This document shows positions 28,869 to 33,313 of a stretch of DNA of 33,313 nt, piece after piece (position 1 is the stretch's first letter; each line of letters starts with the position of its first letter). The notes beneath the pieces were generated by a model. The model was not told the origin of the DNA and ran no database searches. It saw only the letters and a program-made list of their open reading frames with translations. This DNA comes from an uncultured Pseudobutyrivibrio sp. Its GTDB lineage: Bacteria; Bacillota; Clostridia; Lachnospirales; Lachnospiraceae. The DNA is taken from assembly GCA_902775195.1 (NCBI GenBank), contig CACYLQ010000019.1, positions 1 to 33,313 on the forward strand, written 5' to 3'. The position numbers and the translations under genes are program-made.

Positions 28869-31205
28869 TTAAATTAGGTACTTACGTAGTAATCTACGTA
28901 GTTCCTCTTCTTTGATAGGCTTTTCGATATAATCGGTAAAGCCTAAGCGTTGATATTCTTCCTTTGCGCCTACTACTGCATTAGCAGTTTGCATGATAAG
29001 AGGTGTGTCTTTGTTAGGATTGTCCTCAAGAGAATCTAAAATATCCTTTAGCTCCACACCATCCATGCCAGGCATCAAATGGTCAATGAATATAATATCA
29101 TATTTTTCATCTTTTATCTTCCCAATCGCTTCAAGTCCACTGATGGCTGTATCTACAGTAATATCTGTGTTGCTTAGTAGCATAGAAAATACTCGAAGGT
29201 TGATGGCCACATCATCTACAACAAGAATCTTTCCGATTAAATCGAAGATTTCATTTCTATCGGCTATACGTCTATCACCGTTAGGTCCCATAGAGAAAAT
29301 GCCACATGGCTCGATTGAACGAATCTCCTGAGGTATTACTACGGTAAAGGTTGTGCCCTTTCCAAGCTCTGATTCAACTGAGATAGAACCGTCCATCAAA
29401 TCTACCAGCTGCTTTGTAATAGTAAGTCCCAGTCCTGTTCCCTCAATCCTTTTATTCTGGAATTCCCCAACACGTCTAAAGGAATCGAAAAGATATGGGA
29501 TGTTTTCTTTGGCAACACCAATACCTGTATCGCTAACCTGTATGATAAGAAAAAGTCTTCCTTCAAAAATCTTGCCATTGATTGAAAGTGTAATACGACC
29601 CTCTGGTGTATACTTTACAGCGTTTGTCAGAAGATTGGTGACAACCTGAATAATTCGCTCCTTGTCCCCTCGAAGAACTGATGGTAAGACATCGCTCATA
29701 TCAACTTCGAAGGCAAGCCTGCTGGCTTTAGCTCTAGGTCTGACTAATGCGTAGCACTCTCTTACCATATCAAGAAGCTCATAATCCTCTTCCACGATTT
29801 CAATTTTGCCTGCATTAACCTTTGCTAAATCTAAAACCTCGTTTACGATGCTAAGAAGATAATTGCCTGCGCTATTAACATCTCTGGCGTACTCAAGAAT
29901 GTTTTCTTCCTTGCTCTCCCTAAGTATCATTTTGTTCATGCCCATGATAGCGTTGATTGGTGTACGCATTTCGTGAGACATTCTACTTAGGAATGCAGAG
30001 CTGGCCTCCTGTGCCTGAACTGCCGCATACATGTCTCGCTCCATTGTACGGACATTGGTAAGGGCTCTTACATAAGACATGACTATCATGAATAATAGTC
30101 CCAAAAGAATTATTATTCTATTCATGGTTGTAGGATGATTTCTGTATTCATAAATCTGAATCACACCTGCAGTTACAGCACCAAGAACCCCCACAACTTC
30201 AGATATGATTTCTTTAATATAGCCTTGAATAAAATCACACACACATGTAATTGCAAATATGGCAACTGAAAGCAGAATTCCAATAAAAGCAAATGGAAGC
30301 AGCTCGCTTAAATCAGTATTGTTGAAGGCTTGCTGAATAATTCCGATGTAAGCCACAAACAAAACCAGCGCCTCTACAACCATATAGAAGATTCTGTATC
30401 TGCAATCCTGAATTCTGTCAAAATACATTAACATGATGAGAGGCAACATCATCAAGCTAATATAAGTAATATATGAAATTAATGAAAAGTTTGGTGCGAT
30501 AAACTGACGGGTAGATGATTCCGCTAACGCCCATAGACCTGCACACATTACGCCCCATCCCGCATAGAATAAAGGCAGTGTCTTGTTATAAGAAAGCTTT
30601 ACCATAACTCCTATAACAAATGCTATAAATCCAAGAAGTAATAGCATTAAAGATAGGAATAAAGAAAGCTTCTCCCTTTCAAACAAATCATTTACTATAC
30701 CAAGCTGTGTTCCGATTTTGACTGTGTCTAGCACGCCTGAATAGTTATTGTTACCAGTAAATTCAATTCGAAGAGTTTTCCCCTCGTCATCCTCTCTAAC
30801 TGGAACAAACATCAATGCTCCTGGGCTGTTACTTCCAAAAAGTCTTGTATCAGCAGTTGAGTATTCATACACAAGCTTATCGTCTATGAATGCCACCACA
30901 TCCTGCTTTTCCGAATCGAATGTGACAAACAATCTGTTGGCAAAAACCCCTGTAATTTTCTTTTGAATTACCAGCTTGTGTTTTGATGTAAGTTCATATT
31001 CACCAGGCAATTGGATGTCTACCAAACTGCCATCAGGTGCTACTCTCTGCCAGTCTGTGCTGTAATCCGCCAACGAAAAATCTGAATAGGTTCTTTCGTC
31101 AGGCAATACATTCTCACCTATAATCATAAGGGCTACAACAAACCCGTATAATAACAATCCACATGTAATAATAATCTGAAAGACAAATCTGCTTGTTTTC
31201 TCCAT
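28869..31205 (-). CDS. Hybrid sensor histidine kinase with 7TM-like sensor and receiver domain
   Basis: Membrane signalling protein of 778 residues. A first helix (about 8-30) precedes an extracytoplasmic beta-rich domain (about 35-175), then about seven helices (about 180-385), a layout like 7TMR-DISM sensors. HisKA has phospho-His411 in MSHEMRTPINAIMG. The ATPase domain carries the N box NLLTNAVKYTP, the G1 box DTGIGV and the G2 box GTGLGLTI. The receiver has VVDD (661-664), phospho-Asp707 in IDHLMPGMDG and the conserved Lys in EKPIK. No DNA-binding response regulator or HPt protein is in the window. It is divergent from the TPR gene and followed by the 79-aa gene. Its signal is unknown. 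Confidence 0.94.
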   Translation of the reverse strand: MEKTSRFVFQIIITCGLLLYGFVVALMIIGENVLPDERTYSDFSLADYSTDWQRVAPDGSLVDIQLPGEYELTSKHKLVIQKKITGVFANRLFVTFDSEKQDVVAFIDDKLVYEYSTADTRLFGSNSPGALMFVPVREDDEGKTLRIEFTGNNNYSGVLDTVKIGTQLGIVNDLFEREKLSLFLSLMLLLLGFIAFVIGVMVKLSYNKTLPLFYAGWGVMCAGLWALAESSTRQFIAPNFSLISYITYISLMMLPLIMLMYFDRIQDCRYRIFYMVVEALVLFVAYIGIIQQAFNNTDLSELLPFAFIGILLSVAIFAITCVCDFIQGYIKEIISEVVGVLGAVTAGVIQIYEYRNHPTTMNRIIILLGLLFMIVMSYVRALTNVRTMERDMYAAVQAQEASSAFLSRMSHEMRTPINAIMGMNKMILRESKEENILEYARDVNSAGNYLLSIVNEVLDLAKVNAGKIEIVEEDYELLDMVRECYALVRPRAKASRLAFEVDMSDVLPSVLRGDKERIIQVVTNLLTNAVKYTPEGRITLSINGKIFEGRLFLIIQVSDTGIGVAKENIPYLFDSFRRVGEFQNKRIEGTGLGLTITKQLVDLMDGSISVESELGKGTTFTVVIPQEIRSIEPCGIFSMGPNGDRRIADRNEIFDLIGKILVVDDVAINLRVFSMLLSNTDITVDTAISGLEAIGKIKDEKYDIIFIDHLMPGMDGVELKDILDSLEDNPNKDTPLIMQTANAVVGAKEEYQRLGFTDYIEKPIKEEELRRLLRKYLI

Positions 31206-31236
31206 ATCAATTCCCCATTTTCTAAGCTTTAGATTT

Positions 31237-31265
31237 ATTGTAATATTTCAGAACACCTAAAACAA
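31237..31265 (-). promoter_or_regulatory. Candidate promoter of the histidine kinase gene
   Basis: -35 TTGTTT (complement of 31260-31265), 17-bp spacer, -10 TACAAT (complement of 31237-31242). Confidence 0.45.
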
Positions 31266-31373
31266 CAAGTTACGAAAATTGTCACAGAATTTTAAACATT
31301 ATCACTACTATTAAATGATATACTAAATCTGTATGAAGTAACATCAGGCCAACTACAAACCAGGAGGTGTGAT

Positions 31374-32321
31374 ATGGCTAGTTCAGAACAGATTGCAAGA
31401 GAATATTATGATACAGGAATGGAGCTTATTCATGCTAACAGCATGGAGCCAGCAATAGACAATTTGAACATGGCATTGTCCATTTACGAGGAATTGGACG
31501 ACCATGTGTCATACATTTGGACCATCAGAGGTCTTGCCATTGCCTATGGCATTCTTGGATACGATAGCAAAATGCTCCACAAAAGCCTTGCTGCCCTTAA
31601 CTACATTGATAAAAAGGGTATTCAAGGTGCCAAGCATTTCTTCTATACAGCAATCTGCGATAGATACATGGTTCTTGGTGATTACGATAGCGCCATCAAC
31701 TATGGAAAAATGGCTCTTCAGGATTTAGAGGACCACGGAACTGAATTTCCTAACGAGCCTCATTCTTATATGGTTGCCTGCATGAACTTAGCTTACTCAT
31801 ACTTACATATTAATAGATATCCAGACGCAGAAGTATTTTTAAAGCGCGCAATAGAAATTGCCAAGAAAAACGATTTGCATCACCATGACCTTAGCCTGTC
31901 AGTTTTAAATGCAAATCTGCATTATCGTATAGGCGATAATCAGTATGTTTACGACCATATCGATGAACTGGTTACATTTATAAAAAGTAATAGAATTACA
32001 ATTCAGGATTATATTCAGGATTTAAAGCTTCTTATAGAAACCTTCTGCGGAATGCATGAATTTGAAAGAGCTGAAGCTGTGGCTACCAGCTTAGAGTCAA
32101 CTGCCACAATATCAAACGATGTTCGCATGAAGCTTAACGCAGCCCAGCTATATATGATGGTTTACAAGATTAGTGGTGACACCGAAAAATATCATAAAGC
32201 CTGCGTAAAGTTTGCAGAAGGAACCATCGCTGTTAAGGAAGCAGAAGCAACAGAACATCTTTTAGAGATGGACACAGCAATCGCATTGTCTATTGCCGAT
32301 ACACCTTTAGATTTATTATAA
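31374..32321 (+). CDS. TPR-like helical repeat protein
   Basis: Cytosolic protein of 315 residues built of tetratricopeptide-like helical hairpins. Matches are visible at about 8-40 (YYDTGMELIHANSMEPAIDN), 45-75, 100-125 (GDYDSAINYGKMALQDLE), 130-165 (MNLAYSYLHINRYPDAEVFL) and 255-285. The arrangement resembles helical regulator domains of the SMR/GGDEF-associated or Rap-like type, but no output domain is present. It would act as a protein-interaction module. An AGGAGGTG site precedes the ATG. The promoter is unclear (TATACT at 31319 without a -35). It lies head to head with the hybrid histidine kinase and 25 nt ahead of the membrane-anchored gene. Confidence 0.82.
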   Translation: MASSEQIAREYYDTGMELIHANSMEPAIDNLNMALSIYEELDDHVSYIWTIRGLAIAYGILGYDSKMLHKSLAALNYIDKKGIQGAKHFFYTAICDRYMVLGDYDSAINYGKMALQDLEDHGTEFPNEPHSYMVACMNLAYSYLHINRYPDAEVFLKRAIEIAKKNDLHHHDLSLSVLNANLHYRIGDNQYVYDHIDELVTFIKSNRITIQDYIQDLKLLIETFCGMHEFERAEAVATSLESTATISNDVRMKLNAAQLYMMVYKISGDTEKYHKACVKFAEGTIAVKEAEATEHLLEMDTAIALSIADTPLDLL

Positions 32322-32346
32322 TCTCTCTTATGGAGAGTAATGAATC

Positions 32347-33313
32347 ATGAATAAAAAACTTGGAATTACACTAATCATTATTTTTGCAGTGGCTATTTTT
32401 ATCAAGGCTGAGCTTGATTTTAACCCATCTGTCAGGGTTCTTGCCTCTGTTATCAACTTCTCAGAGTCCACACTTAAAAGTGATGACTACTTAGCTTACA
32501 ATATTGATTTGAAGGATTTATTCCGAAACTACACCAATGCTGATGTTAGATATTCTGGAAGCGCCTATATTAAACAGCTTAAGAGCTTCCCATATTCTAT
32601 CAGCGGTAGTATCAAGGGCGAACGTTCACCAGAGCAGAAAAAGTTTTCCTGCAAGGCCGATTTGGATGTTCTTGTATTGAATGTTGGCAAAATGGACCTT
32701 TATGCTAAAGACAGCAGCGTATATCTTGTTGCCCCTATGCTTGGGGATATTGCCTTTGGCTTTGATACTGGTGAGAATCTATTCCTTAAAGCTCCAAATC
32801 TTAACAACGATATTAATAGAGAATGGTTTCATAGTAACAAAAAGAACATCTACAACTTTGTCCGTAGCATTGATATCGAAAAAACCGGCGTAATATATGT
32901 AGATGAAGACGGAACCAAGGCTGAGGAATTTGCCATCGTAATTCCAGAAGGTGAAGGTGATTTCATCTGGCAGCTTCTTGGAATGGACGCACCTGACCAC
33001 GACATTAAATGCTCTATCTTTTTGGATAGATTTAACCACACAAGAAAGCTTGTGTTCGACCTTTCTTATAAAACAAAGGGTGCCTACATTTCTATCTACG
33101 GCAAAAACCTTAGCACATTAGAGCTTTTCAGCCCTCTTCCAGATAACGAACGAGTTACTGCTACTATCAAACGTGATGGCAATTCAAACTACACTAACGC
33201 ATACATTGACAACATTACCTACAACACCAGCGCTGGCGATACCTTCACTGTGGATTGCGGAGTTCTTTTAAATTATGTGGAAAACGGCATCAATGTAGAA
33301 ATGACAAATGTTA
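32347..33313 (+). CDS. Membrane-anchored exported protein of unknown function (partial, runs off the window)
   Basis: Open reading frame from the ATG at 32347 to the window edge with no stop: at least 322 codons. The ATG is preceded by GGAGAG about 9 nt upstream. The start MNKKLGITLIIIFAVAIFIKA is a signal anchor or uncleaved signal peptide, so the remainder is outside the membrane. That region is beta-rich with repeated polar strand patterns (DVRYSGSAYIKQLKSF, GSIKGERSPEQKKFS, SSVYLVAPMLGDIAFG, GAYISIYGKNLSTLEL). I do not recognise it. It is probably co-transcribed with the TPR gene, 25 nt upstream. Confidence 0.8.
   Translation, partial: MNKKLGITLIIIFAVAIFIKAELDFNPSVRVLASVINFSESTLKSDDYLAYNIDLKDLFRNYTNADVRYSGSAYIKQLKSFPYSISGSIKGERSPEQKKFSCKADLDVLVLNVGKMDLYAKDSSVYLVAPMLGDIAFGFDTGENLFLKAPNLNNDINREWFHSNKKNIYNFVRSIDIEKTGVIYVDEDGTKAEEFAIVIPEGEGDFIWQLLGMDAPDHDIKCSIFLDRFNHTRKLVFDLSYKTKGAYISIYGKNLSTLELFSPLPDNERVTATIKRDGNSNYTNAYIDNITYNTSAGDTFTVDCGVLLNYVENGINVEMTNV

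Overview
The window looks like a chromosomal segment from a butyrate-producing, plant-polysaccharide-degrading member of the Lachnospiraceae, most like Pseudobutyrivibrio, Butyrivibrio or Roseburia. The evidence is a butyryl-CoA:acetate CoA-transferase, several GH43 arabinan/arabinoxylan enzymes, a Cys-rich DUF6171-type protein, AT-rich intergenic DNA with Firmicute-type promoters, and short hairpin repeats of the kind scattered through genomes of this group. The genus is an inference. I saw no rRNA, tRNA, phage, IS or CRISPR.

Bases 1-12000 (almost all minus strand). rplM-rpsI has its own promoter, a structured leader and a terminator. Next is a secreted multimodular GH43 gene with its own promoter and terminator. 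It sits between rplM-rpsI and the truA-ecfT-ecfA block, which lie together in many Firmicutes. Upstream is a tightly packed run (VanW-like protein, AIR-synthase-like protein, Lrp regulator, aminotransferase, trmL, a fused double EcfA ATPase, ecfT, truA) ending in a terminator at about 3.44 kb. A 32-codon membrane peptide ORF may lead this run.

Bases 11955-15600. A plus-strand protein of unknown function overlaps a six-helix membrane protein tail to tail. A TetR regulator, a small protein of unknown function, an HdeD-like membrane protein and a DegV fatty-acid-binding protein form an apparent minus-strand operon.

Bases 15690-26420 are an arabinan/arabino-oligosaccharide locus. An ABC importer (substrate-binding protein plus two permeases, no ATPase gene) is followed by a cytosolic GH51 arabinofuranosidase and is divergent from an ArsR-type regulator fused to a beta-rich domain. 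Further on are a cytosolic GH43, an extracellular GH43 arabinanase-like lipoprotein and a second GH43 lipoprotein. The apparent logic is depolymerisation outside, import, then removal of arabinose inside. The substrate-binding gene is broken by a frameshift that looks like a small internal deletion, and the GH43 gene at 1.2-3.3 kb carries a similar lesion in its last domain. An inverted repeat TTTAG-N6-CTAAA occurs exactly or nearly so at three places in the regulator/importer intergenic region and at the start of one GH43 gene, so it is a candidate operator.

Bases 26600-33313. A CoA-transferase gene (last step of butyrate formation) is divergent from a hotdog-fold thioesterase. A hybrid histidine kinase is followed by a 79-aa protein of unknown function. 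It is divergent from a TPR-like protein and a membrane-anchored protein that runs off the window edge.
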